Shown here piece by piece: positions 16,709-22,279 of a stretch of DNA of 23,247 nt. Location: positions 1-23,247 of the forward strand of contig JAOZLM010000007.1 of assembly GCA_029934815.1 (NCBI GenBank), written 5' to 3'. Below the pieces are notes generated by a model. The model did no database searches, was not told where the DNA came from, and was given only the letters and a program-made list of their open reading frames with translations. Within the stretch, counting starts at the first letter, position 1; every line of letters begins with the position of its first letter. The position numbers and the translations under genes are program-made. Source of the stretch: Desulfocapsa sp. (GTDB lineage: Bacteria > Desulfobacterota > Desulfobulbia > Desulfobulbales > Desulfocapsaceae).

Positions 16709-17651
16709 TAAAAATGAACGAACAGTTCTGATCGTTGATGACCAGGTGGCTAACCTTAAAATGTTACTCACCTTTTTACAGGACCATGGGTACACTGTTC
16801 GAATTGCAGAATCCGCAAAACGTGCATTACAGGTACTTGAGAGCTACACACCTGACTGTATTCTACTGGATATTATGATGCCCGATGTAAACGGGTTTGC
16901 GCTCTGCCGAACCCTGAAGAGCAACCCGGAAACAGCTGATATTCCAGTGATTTTCATGAGTGCGCTGGATGCAATCGAAGATAAAATAGAAGGATTTGAA
17001 GTGGGTGGGGTTGATTACATTACCAAACCATTTCAAGACGTTGAAGTACTGGCACGGGTCAATACTCACATAACCCTGCGCCATCAAAAACTGGAACTGG
17101 AAAGAACGCAGACAACCCTGCTCCTGCAGACTGAACGACTGGAACGTCTTGCCATTACAGATGAACTAACAGGACTACACAACAGACGGTGCCTGAAACT
17201 CGTACTCGACAGAGAATGTCAACGAGGAACGCGTCACGACACATATTACCTTTCCTGTCTGGCATTGGATATTGATCATTTTAAAAGAGTTAACGACACA
17301 TACGGGCATGATATTGGCGATAAAGTCTTACAAAAATTTTCATCCATCTTACTGGACGGTATTCGTTCCACTGACTCCTGTTTTCGTGTTGGCGGAGAAG
17401 AATTTATCATTATTCTCCCGGAAACCGACACCAGTGGTGCCTGGAAAACTGCCGAAAAAATACGTCTTTGTATTGCTGAGGAACAATTTTATACTGTTGA
17501 GTATCCAGTCACAGTAAGTATTGGTATCGCCACAATCCATCAAAAACACGTTGAAAAAAGTGCTGCGTTAATGAATTCTGCTGACAGAGCACTCTATAGA
17601 GCCAAAGCAAATGGTCGAAACAGGACAGAAAAAGCTGAAGTCATCACATAG
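16692..17651 (+). CDS. Response regulator diguanylate cyclase (REC-GGDEF)
   Basis: Cytoplasmic two-component output protein that makes the second messenger c-di-GMP from two GTP, 319 residues. REC domain about 11-128: acidic pair D16/D17, phospho-acceptor D60 in CILLDIMMPDVNGF, conserved K112 in TKPF. A short helical linker (LELERTQTTLLLQTERLERL) leads to the GGDEF domain (about 152-315) with DELTGLHNRR, LDIDHFKRVNDTYGH, an intact active site GGEEF (234-238) and the inhibitory RxxD site RSTD (225-228) exactly five residues before it, so product feedback inhibition is expected. Start is GTG 16692-16694 with AGGGA seven bases upstream, overlapping the end of the kinase gene by 17 bases; no in-frame ATG precedes the REC core. 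The kinase upstream is the obvious phosphodonor. Confidence 0.95.
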   Translation: MTNRSDKNERTVLIVDDQVANLKMLLTFLQDHGYTVRIAESAKRALQVLESYTPDCILLDIMMPDVNGFALCRTLKSNPETADIPVIFMSALDAIEDKIEGFEVGGVDYITKPFQDVEVLARVNTHITLRHQKLELERTQTTLLLQTERLERLAITDELTGLHNRRCLKLVLDRECQRGTRHDTYYLSCLALDIDHFKRVNDTYGHDIGDKVLQKFSSILLDGIRSTDSCFRVGGEEFIIILPETDTSGAWKTAEKIRLCIAEEQFYTVEYPVTVSIGIATIHQKHVEKSAALMNSADRALYRAKANGRNRTEKAEVIT

Positions 17652-18045
17652 TGGAGGTAGCCCAAGTATCTTGCATCATTGATTGATGAGCTTCTCTATC
17701 TTGATGGCGTTGCAAAAAGATACAATACGTCAAGTCCGTCATTCCGGCCTCCAGCTCCTGAATTTCCTGCGCTACTTCCTCCATACCACTAATATCACCA
17801 TGCTCACTAAGTTGTCGTACGTTCTTTAAAACTGTATTAGGGGGGACAACAAACGCTGCCACTGTTTTTCCACTTCACCCGGATCCCATCTGGTCCGGGG
17901 TTTCCTGCAGCTGCTCCTTAATTTCCTGAGATGTTGAAAACAGATCCAAGCCCAGGAGAATTGAAAACAATATCAGAGCAAAAATGAGAACAATTGAGGA
18001 AAAATGTCTGGCATAAGATCTTCCCGGAACAAGCGAAACAGTCCT
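17644..18045 (-). pseudogene. Decayed minus-strand frame resembling the two ends of a sensor kinase
   Basis: Between the diguanylate cyclase gene and the hybrid kinase gene, one minus-strand frame is open from 18045 to 17644 apart from a single TGA at 17875-17877. Its first part contains one strong membrane helix (SSIVLIFALILFSILLGLDL) followed by a polar STSQEIKEQLQETPDQMGSG. After the TGA it reads VVPPNTVLKNVRQLSEHGDI and SGMEEVAQEIQELEAG, which matches the PP...L..L...GDI..I....E.L tail found after the ATPase domain of many hybrid kinases (recognised from memory) and resembles the tail of the kinase at 14549. It has no start codon, and the end runs into repeat copy E. The simplest reading is a kinase gene that lost its middle by deletion. 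It could instead be an unknown small membrane protein. Confidence 0.45.
17703..17748. repeat. Left half of the second repeat family (copy E)
   Basis: GATGGCGTTGCAAAAAG (17703-17719) through CCGTCATTCCGG (17736-17747) matches the left half of copy C (GATGGCTTCGTAAAAAG ... CCGTCATTCCGG) with nearly the same internal spacing. The right half is missing. Its inner edge coincides with the point where the minus-strand kinase-tail similarity stops, so the insertion probably truncated that gene. Confidence 0.65.
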
Positions 18046-18125
18046 CTACGGGTATGTGTTCATAATAGCCTATAAATAAGGCTATCATCCTGAATCCACG
18101 CATTCAAGTAAAAAAAAGCGACAAC

Positions 18126-18153
18126 TTGACTATGAGTGAAAATATGATAAAAT
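18126..18153 (+). promoter_or_regulatory. Possible sigma-70 promoter of the hybrid kinase gene
   Basis: TTGACT (18126-18131), a 16-base spacer and TAAAAT (18148-18153) resemble -35 and -10 boxes, about 30 bases before the first possible start codon. The stretch is AT-rich, so chance matches are easy. Confidence 0.4.
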
Positions 18154-18187
18154 CAATTATTACAGTCAGGTTCCTCCTAATTCCATC

Positions 18188-20101
18188 ATGATAATAGAGT
18201 CCATGACAACAATACTCATAATAGATGATCAACCTGCCAACCTAAAGTTGCTGGTTGATCTGCTCCGTCGGCAAGATCATACTTTACTGGTAGCCTCCAG
18301 TGGCCAGCAGGCACTGGAAATTTTACAGTCACAACTGCCGGATTTGATCCTTCTTGATGTAATGATGCCAGGCATGGACGGCTTTCATGTGTGCAGAGAA
18401 ATCAAAAAAAATCCAGAACAGAGTGGTATCCCGATTATTTTCCTCACAGCCCTTGGTGATATTGAAGACAAGAACAGAGCATTTGCTGCAGGCGGTGTCG
18501 ATTTTATCTCCAAACCATTCCATGAGCAGGAAGTACTGCTTCGCATCCACACCCACCTCACCCTCCACAAGCAACGTCTTGAACTGGAACAACAAAAAGA
18601 AACTTTGAGTGTGACTCTGCGCTCCATCGGAGACGGGGTTATCACCACCGACACCCATGGCAAAATTTTATTTCTCAATAAGATTGCCGAAAAGCTCACC
18701 GGTTGGGATCTTGAGGAAGCTTACGGGAAAGATTCCACAAAAGTTTTTAACATTATTAATGAAAAAACAGGGGTTAAGTGTCCAAATCCTGCTCAAAAAG
18801 TTCTGGAAATTGGCAGAATCATTAATCTTGCGAACCACACAGCACTTATCACCAAAACCGGATCCATTGTGAGCATCGCTGATAGCGGTGCTCCCATTCG
18901 GGATCGCAGAAGTAAAATCATCGGAGTTGTTATCGTTTTTCGGGATGTCACCCATGAAAACATGCTGGAAGAAGAGCTTCTGAAAAGTAAAAAGCTGGAG
19001 TCTATTGGTATTCTCGCAGGGGGTATTGCCCATGATTTCAACAATATTCTTGCAGCGATCATGGGTAATATTGATCTTGCCGGTCATTTTATACATGAAG
19101 ATAAAGCACGGGCCGAAGAGCTGCTGCAAGCCGCCCAAAAAGCTAGCAAACGAGCTGTTAAACTGACAAATCAGCTACTCACTTTTTCACGGGGTGGTGA
19201 TCCGGTTAAAGAATCTACTGCACTTCAGGGGATTATTTCGGAATCAGCGGACTTTGTTCTCCAGGGGAGTAAAGTTTCCTGTGCTTATAAATTTTCTCAA
19301 GATATCTGGCCTGTGGATATCGACACAGGGCAAATCGGGCAGGTAATTCAAAATATCGTTCTTAACGGCGTACAGGCGATGCCAGGAGGCGGAGTCATAC
19401 ACGTTCATTGCGACAACTGTACCGATCCCACAAAAGAGGCTTTACTGAGCGCTCACGACGGGAATTATGTCCGCATTCGTATCCATGATCAGGGTGTTGG
19501 CATTCCCCAACAGATCATCGATAAGATTTTTGATCCCTACTTTTCCACCAAACAACTTGGAAACGGGCTGGGCCTGGCCATCTGTTATTCCATCATTCAG
19601 AAACATGACGGCTATATTACTTCCAGTTCCCAGCCTGGCGAAGGGTCAATATTTACCATTTACCTCCCTGCTCACCCGGATATAACGGTAGAGCAGAAAA
19701 AGAAATCATCTTTTGATCCGGCAGCAAAACCGTCACGTATTATGGTAATGGATGATGAAGAAATGATACTCAACGTCGTGCAGTCACAACTCACATCTCT
19801 TGGCCATGAAGCGGTACTGGTTAAAGACGGCCAGCAGGCCATGGACAAATATCAGGAACTGCAGGATGCGAATACTCCTGCCGATCTGGTTATACTGGAT
19901 TTAACTATTGCCGGTGGAATAGGTGGTGAGGAAACGGCAGAAAAACTCCTGAAGATTGATCCACATGCAAAACTTATTGTGTCCAGCGGATACTCAAACG
20001 ATCCGATTATGGCAGATTATAGAGCCTATGGATTCAAAGCAGCGCTGGCGAAACCATTTGATCTTATGGAGCTTAATAAAGCTCTTGCTTCTGTTTTGTA
20101 A
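18188..20101 (+). CDS. Cytoplasmic hybrid histidine kinase REC-PAS-HisKA-HATPase-REC
   Basis: Soluble two-component phosphorelay protein, 637 residues, no membrane segment. N-terminal REC about 6-125 with D13/D14, phospho-acceptor D57 and K109; linker HKQRLELEQQKETL; PAS about 138-255 (SIGDGVITTDTHGKILFLN); HisKA with H282 in LAGGIAHDFNNILAAIMGNI, the HDFNN subtype; HATPase with N393 (VLNGVQAM), DQGVGIP and LGNGLGLAI; C-terminal REC about 516-637 with D522/D523, D571 and K622. The double-REC layout means it receives a phosphoryl group as well as passing one on. The first REC and the linker resemble those of the REC-GGDEF protein just upstream, suggesting cross-talk or shared origin. The start is uncertain: ATG 18188 is used, while ATG 18203 (MTTILIIDD) is equally plausible; neither has a good ribosome-binding site. 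Confidence 0.93.
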   Translation: MIIESMTTILIIDDQPANLKLLVDLLRRQDHTLLVASSGQQALEILQSQLPDLILLDVMMPGMDGFHVCREIKKNPEQSGIPIIFLTALGDIEDKNRAFAAGGVDFISKPFHEQEVLLRIHTHLTLHKQRLELEQQKETLSVTLRSIGDGVITTDTHGKILFLNKIAEKLTGWDLEEAYGKDSTKVFNIINEKTGVKCPNPAQKVLEIGRIINLANHTALITKTGSIVSIADSGAPIRDRRSKIIGVVIVFRDVTHENMLEEELLKSKKLESIGILAGGIAHDFNNILAAIMGNIDLAGHFIHEDKARAEELLQAAQKASKRAVKLTNQLLTFSRGGDPVKESTALQGIISESADFVLQGSKVSCAYKFSQDIWPVDIDTGQIGQVIQNIVLNGVQAMPGGGVIHVHCDNCTDPTKEALLSAHDGNYVRIRIHDQGVGIPQQIIDKIFDPYFSTKQLGNGLGLAICYSIIQKHDGYITSSSQPGEGSIFTIYLPAHPDITVEQKKKSSFDPAAKPSRIMVMDDEEMILNVVQSQLTSLGHEAVLVKDGQQAMDKYQELQDANTPADLVILDLTIAGGIGGEETAEKLLKIDPHAKLIVSSGYSNDPIMADYRAYGFKAALAKPFDLMELNKALASVL

Positions 20102-20167
20102 AAAATATAACAACCGTAATCCCTTTTCTCTCATCTTTTTTCGAAAAAGCTGCTGCATATTTTCCAT

Positions 20168-20195
20168 TTGCGGATTCTATCGTTTAGTATATAGT
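20168..20195 (+). promoter_or_regulatory. Possible promoter of the small cysteine-rich protein gene
   Basis: About 85 bases before the start codon, TTGCGG, a 16-base spacer and TATAGT resemble a sigma-70 promoter; several overlapping TATA-like hexamers are present (TATATAGTATT). No terminator separates it clearly from the hybrid kinase gene, so read-through is also possible. Confidence 0.35.
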
Positions 20196-20280
20196 ATTGG
20201 TAATTACTATGGAGAAGTAATGAGTCTCTATGGCTAAAATGTGTTGTTAACAATTAATTTAAAACCAAGAGGTATGACAA

Positions 20281-20454
20281 ATGAGCAAAGAAACAGCAAA
20301 ATGTGAAGTATGCGGTAAAGAAACAGATAAAGACAAACTCACACTCTGTATCGGTTGCGACAAACAATTCTGTGAGGATTGTCACAGTCCCGAAACGATG
20401 GAAGAGTACTGTATTGAGTGTGTAGGAATGGGTGGAGTTGTTCCCCAATCATAG
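20281..20454 (+). CDS. Small cysteine-rich protein with four CxxC pairs (probable two-zinc finger)
   Basis: A 57-residue gene, ATG 20281 to TAG 20452-20454, with AAGAGG eight bases upstream. The protein has CxxC pairs at C8/C11, C23/C26, C31/C34 and C44/C47, plus H35 directly after the third pair. Pairs 1-3 and 2-4 could bind two metal ions in a cross-brace like B-box or RING-type fingers, although the spacing does not match any family I can name with certainty. It lacks signal peptide and membrane segment and is acidic in the middle, with a hydrophobic, glycine-rich C terminus (VGMGGVVPQS). It has its own possible promoter and is followed by a hairpin terminator. A metal-dependent adaptor or regulator is possible; the function is unknown. 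Confidence 0.8.
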   Translation: MSKETAKCEVCGKETDKDKLTLCIGCDKQFCEDCHSPETMEEYCIECVGMGGVVPQS

Positions 20455-20489
20455 TATGTGACAAAACTAACCGTTTTATTTTACATAAC

Positions 20490-20532
20490 AAAAAAGCCGA
20501 GCTGCTGTCCCTTTAGTTGCTCGGCTTTCTCT
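20490..20532. terminator. Bidirectional-looking terminator between the cysteine-rich gene and the ABC-F remnant
   Basis: AAAGCCGAGC (20493-20502) and GCTCGGCTTT (20519-20528) form a perfect 10-bp stem with a 16-base loop. On the minus strand it is followed by a run of T (GGCTTTTTTGTT), a good terminator for the ABC-F remnant; on the plus strand TTTCTCTT is weaker but usable for the cysteine-rich gene. Confidence 0.85.
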
Positions 20533-20552
20533 TATAAAAATCTGCTTTTTTC

Positions 20553-20745
20553 TCACACACCGGCTTCTTCAAGTTTTTCCTGAGCCGTTTCCCACTTTTC
20601 ATACCAGCGTGTCAACTGACGGCTGGTATCATCATATTCTTTAGATGTTGATGCCCAGGCGTCCTGATCCTGATAGAGCTCCGGATCAGCCATTTTTTCT
20701 TCAAGGGCTGTTTTTTGTGCTCTTCTGCTTCATGATTGGCCGGGG
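20553..20745 (-). pseudogene. C-terminal remnant of an ABC-F family ATPase
   Basis: The minus strand ends in a frame reading LEEKMADPELYQDQDAWAST, then SKEYDDTSRQLTRWYEKWETAQEKLEEAGV and TGA (20553-20555). This is the coiled-coil C terminus typical of ABC-F translation-factor ATPases (Uup/YheS type), where ADPE-x-Y is followed by a heptad-rich region with a conserved W-E. The upstream part is gone: around 20715-20722 the plausible protein frame jumps (EAEEHKKQ lies in another frame) and no ATPase domain follows. The original terminator is still in place at 20493-20528. It is therefore the stub of a deleted gene. Confidence 0.7.
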
Positions 20746-20872
20746 TAATAATCACCGGAGATATTGCAATCGGTATTGATTCAATATCCCTCTATATGCT
20801 TGGTGACAAGGGAGTGGGGACAGATAGTCAGGTTCTTTCTGTTACGTGTAATGGAGGCTCAAAAAAGATACA

Positions 20873-21148
20873 TTACACCAGGGCAACACGTATATCTCTA
20901 CCCACTGCCTTGGCAAATTTTTCCAGAGTAGAGAGCCGGATATCCGTTGCATGGTTTTCCATCCTAGATATAACCGATTTTGAGGTGTGCAACTGGTCGG
21001 CAATCTGTTTCTGGGTAAGCCCTGCCTCTATCCGTGCCTGCTTGAGAAGTACTCCGAGTTTGAATGTATCAAAACGTTTTTCATATCCTTGCCAGAATTC
21101 AGGATTTTTATCGGCCAGCTCTTTTTTTAATTGTTGTAAATTACTCAT
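20873..21148 (-). CDS. HTH-type antitoxin, HigA/XRE family
   Basis: A 91-residue antitoxin of the HigA-like type. The start is ATG 21146-21148 (MSNLQQLKKELADKNPEFW), overlapping the end of the toxin gene by 8 bases and preceded by the very strong AGGGGGGG. An N-terminal helical, toxin-contacting part is followed by a Cro/C1-type helix-turn-helix (about 45-85): LKQARIEAGLTQKQIADQLHTSKSVISRMEN, then STLEKFAKAVGRDIRVALV. The open frame extends upstream into the toxin gene, but that extension is the toxin's shadow. The HTH is intact. Such antitoxins neutralise the toxin and repress their own operon; the candidate operator is upstream of the toxin. It sits second in the pair, the HigBA order. Confidence 0.9.
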   Translation of the reverse strand: MSNLQQLKKELADKNPEFWQGYEKRFDTFKLGVLLKQARIEAGLTQKQIADQLHTSKSVISRMENHATDIRLSTLEKFAKAVGRDIRVALV

Positions 21149-21496
21149 TATGCCCCCCCTTTCTAAAATAATCCTTCTTTCGTCGTTCAGCTTTTTTAAT
21201 CTCTTTCCTGGGCGTTTTTTGTGTTTTCTTGGTGAAAGCATGGTTCAAAATAAGCAACTCATCACCATCGAGGAACCCCAGCAATCTAAAAATATTATTT
21301 CCAAATTGTATGCGCACCTCCCATAGATCATCTGTTGCTTTCAGTTTCTTCAAAATTTACGAGGAACCGATTCCATAGTTTCTATGAGATCAAGAACAAA
21401 AACAACCTTTTCCGCCTGTTGGTCGGAGAGAGATGTAATGAACCAGACCACCGGCTTTTTGCCGTTGGCCAAAGTATAAAAAACAATCTTTTTCAT
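21141..21496 (-). pseudogene. HigB/RelE-like toxin (Gp49, DUF891 type), frameshifted
   Basis: The family is mRNA-cleaving toxins of the RelE/HigB fold. Two frames together make one protein of about 118 residues: first MKKIVFYTLANGKKPVVWFI and ITSLSDQQAEKVVFVLDLIE up to SVPRKF, then a TGA (21350-21352); in the next frame LKKLKATDDLWEVRIQFGNN and FRLLGFLDGDELLILNHAFT, KKTQKTPRKEIKKAERR to the end. The junction lies in a run of four T on the coding strand (21352-21355); one more T would restore RKF-LKKLK, the expected family sequence. The active-site region, including the basic C-terminal tail, is otherwise intact, so the lesion looks recent, or is a sequencing error. The downstream antitoxin is whole. 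Confidence 0.8.
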
Positions 21497-21504
21497 AAAA
21501 GCAG

Positions 21505-21522
21505 GTTAGCGTATATGCGAAC
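21505..21522. promoter_or_regulatory. Imperfect palindrome before the toxin gene, candidate antitoxin operator
   Basis: GTTAGCGTATATGCGAAC is an imperfect 18-base palindrome centred on TATA, ending nine bases before the toxin start codon. Immediately beside it, CTTGACAAG (21523-21531) is another short palindrome. XRE antitoxins usually bind such sites over their own promoter. TTGTCA and TAACCT on the minus strand, 17 bases apart, could be the promoter. Confidence 0.4.
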
Positions 21523-21537
21523 TCTTGACAAGGCGAA

Positions 21538-21839
21538 ATAGCCGGGCCGACTCATATAGCAATCGCCGTTGCCGTGAGAATGGTAGCCGGTGCCGACAAG
21601 ATGCAGCCGGCTCTGATTGCTGGTGGTGCCATCCTTCCGGATCTGGATCATCCGCAGTCATTTATAGACCGTGTTTTCTTTCCTATTTAACTACCGCTTA
21701 ATAAATGGCTTGGGCATCGAGGGGCATTTCATTCGTTTTGGGTATGGGGCTGCTTTGCCTGGCTGGTTTGCTTTGGCTTCCGGCATTCTTTATCGGAGCC
21801 GGAGCAATACTCCATGTTTTAGCTGACTGCGTGACCTAA
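21538..21839 (+). pseudogene. YdjM-like membrane-bound metal-dependent hydrolase (DUF457), degraded
   Basis: Plus-strand translation gives AGPTHIAIAVAVRMVAGADK, then IAGGAILPDLDHPQSFIDRV and FFPI, stop TAA (21688-21690), LPLNKWLGHRGAFHSFWVWG, and after a frame change near 21755, LLWLPAFFIGAGAILHVLAD and CVT. The THxAxG-like start, the PDLDHP metal-site motif, the LPLN...GHRG...HS block and the final LHVLAD are the landmarks of this inner-membrane family. Lesions: the expected ATG is ATA (21538-21540) behind an AAGG site, an in-frame TAA replaces a likely TCA, there is one frameshift, and the C terminus is cut at TAA 21837-21839. It cannot make a full protein. Confidence 0.75.
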
Positions 21840-22187
21840 GGAAGCATCTTAATCGCCTCCAATCCCGTAGTGTTTAATATTGCCCCTGCACATCTCTACT
21901 TGGCTCATTTGCTCTTTCCAGCTAGGTGTGGGCTTGCAATGTATAGGAGTAGCGTAATGTTTAATGATTATGTGAAATTGTAAAGATTTCCATTGGCCAT
22001 TGTTGCGGTTTTGTGCAAATAGTAGAAATTGCCAATAATCTGGTCTCATGTTGATTTTCAAAATTGATTACGAAATGCGCAAGCCAGCATCCTACTGCTG
22101 GATCAGTGGGATAGCATGGCCCGACTCATCAATTGTTTCCTGAAACTCCATTTACTCTCCCCGCTCTGCTAAAAGAATTTTGTATCC
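21840..22187. other. Non-coding stretch between the YdjM remnant and the efflux gene promoter
   Basis: No recognisable gene. A minus-strand 19-codon frame (ATG 22149-22151 to TAG 22092-22094, MEFQETIDESGHAIPLIQQ) has a good GGGGAGAG site, and its frame continues briefly after the stop, so it may be the broken start of a lost gene. A 70-codon minus-strand frame at 21849-22061 shows no family pattern. Probably part of the same decayed segment as its left neighbours. Confidence 0.5.
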
Positions 22188-22216
22188 TTGACTGTTTACT
22201 GTAATCTTTGTACTTT
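22188..22216 (+). promoter_or_regulatory. Sigma-70-like promoter of the efflux adaptor gene
   Basis: TTGACT (22188-22193), a 17-base spacer and TACTTT (22211-22216) form a good -35/-10 pair. The start point would fall near 22223, directly before the palindrome at 22226-22241. Confidence 0.6.
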
Positions 22217-22225
22217 GCCTCCCTG

Positions 22226-22241
22226 TCTAACGTTCGTTAGA
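22226..22241. promoter_or_regulatory. Palindromic operator candidate (TCTAACG TT CGTTAGA)
   Basis: Two perfect 7-base arms around a TT centre. Its place at about +4 to +19 of the predicted promoter, upstream of a multidrug-efflux adaptor gene, is typical for a TetR-type repressor site; the TAACG-CGTTA core resembles such operators (from memory). It is too short and lacks a T-run, so it is not a terminator. No repressor gene is inside the window. Confidence 0.55.
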
Positions 22242-22279
22242 AACGAAAAAGAACTATCGTTACAACCAGGAGAGAAAGA

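Noticed and set aside
17918..18103. Separate 61-codon minus-strand gene
   Set aside because: It overlaps in another frame the stretch with the strong membrane helix, has no ribosome-binding site and an unconvincing composition.
20736..21326. 196-codon plus-strand frame opposite the toxin-antitoxin pair
   Set aside because: It runs antisense to the clearly recognisable HigA-like HTH and toxin sequences, has no family pattern, and lacks a ribosome-binding site.
21344..21360. Programmed -1 ribosomal frameshift in the toxin gene
   Set aside because: The site reads CGT AAA TTT TGA on the coding strand; it is not a proper X XXY YYZ slippery heptamer and no stimulatory hairpin follows, so mutation or sequencing error is simpler.
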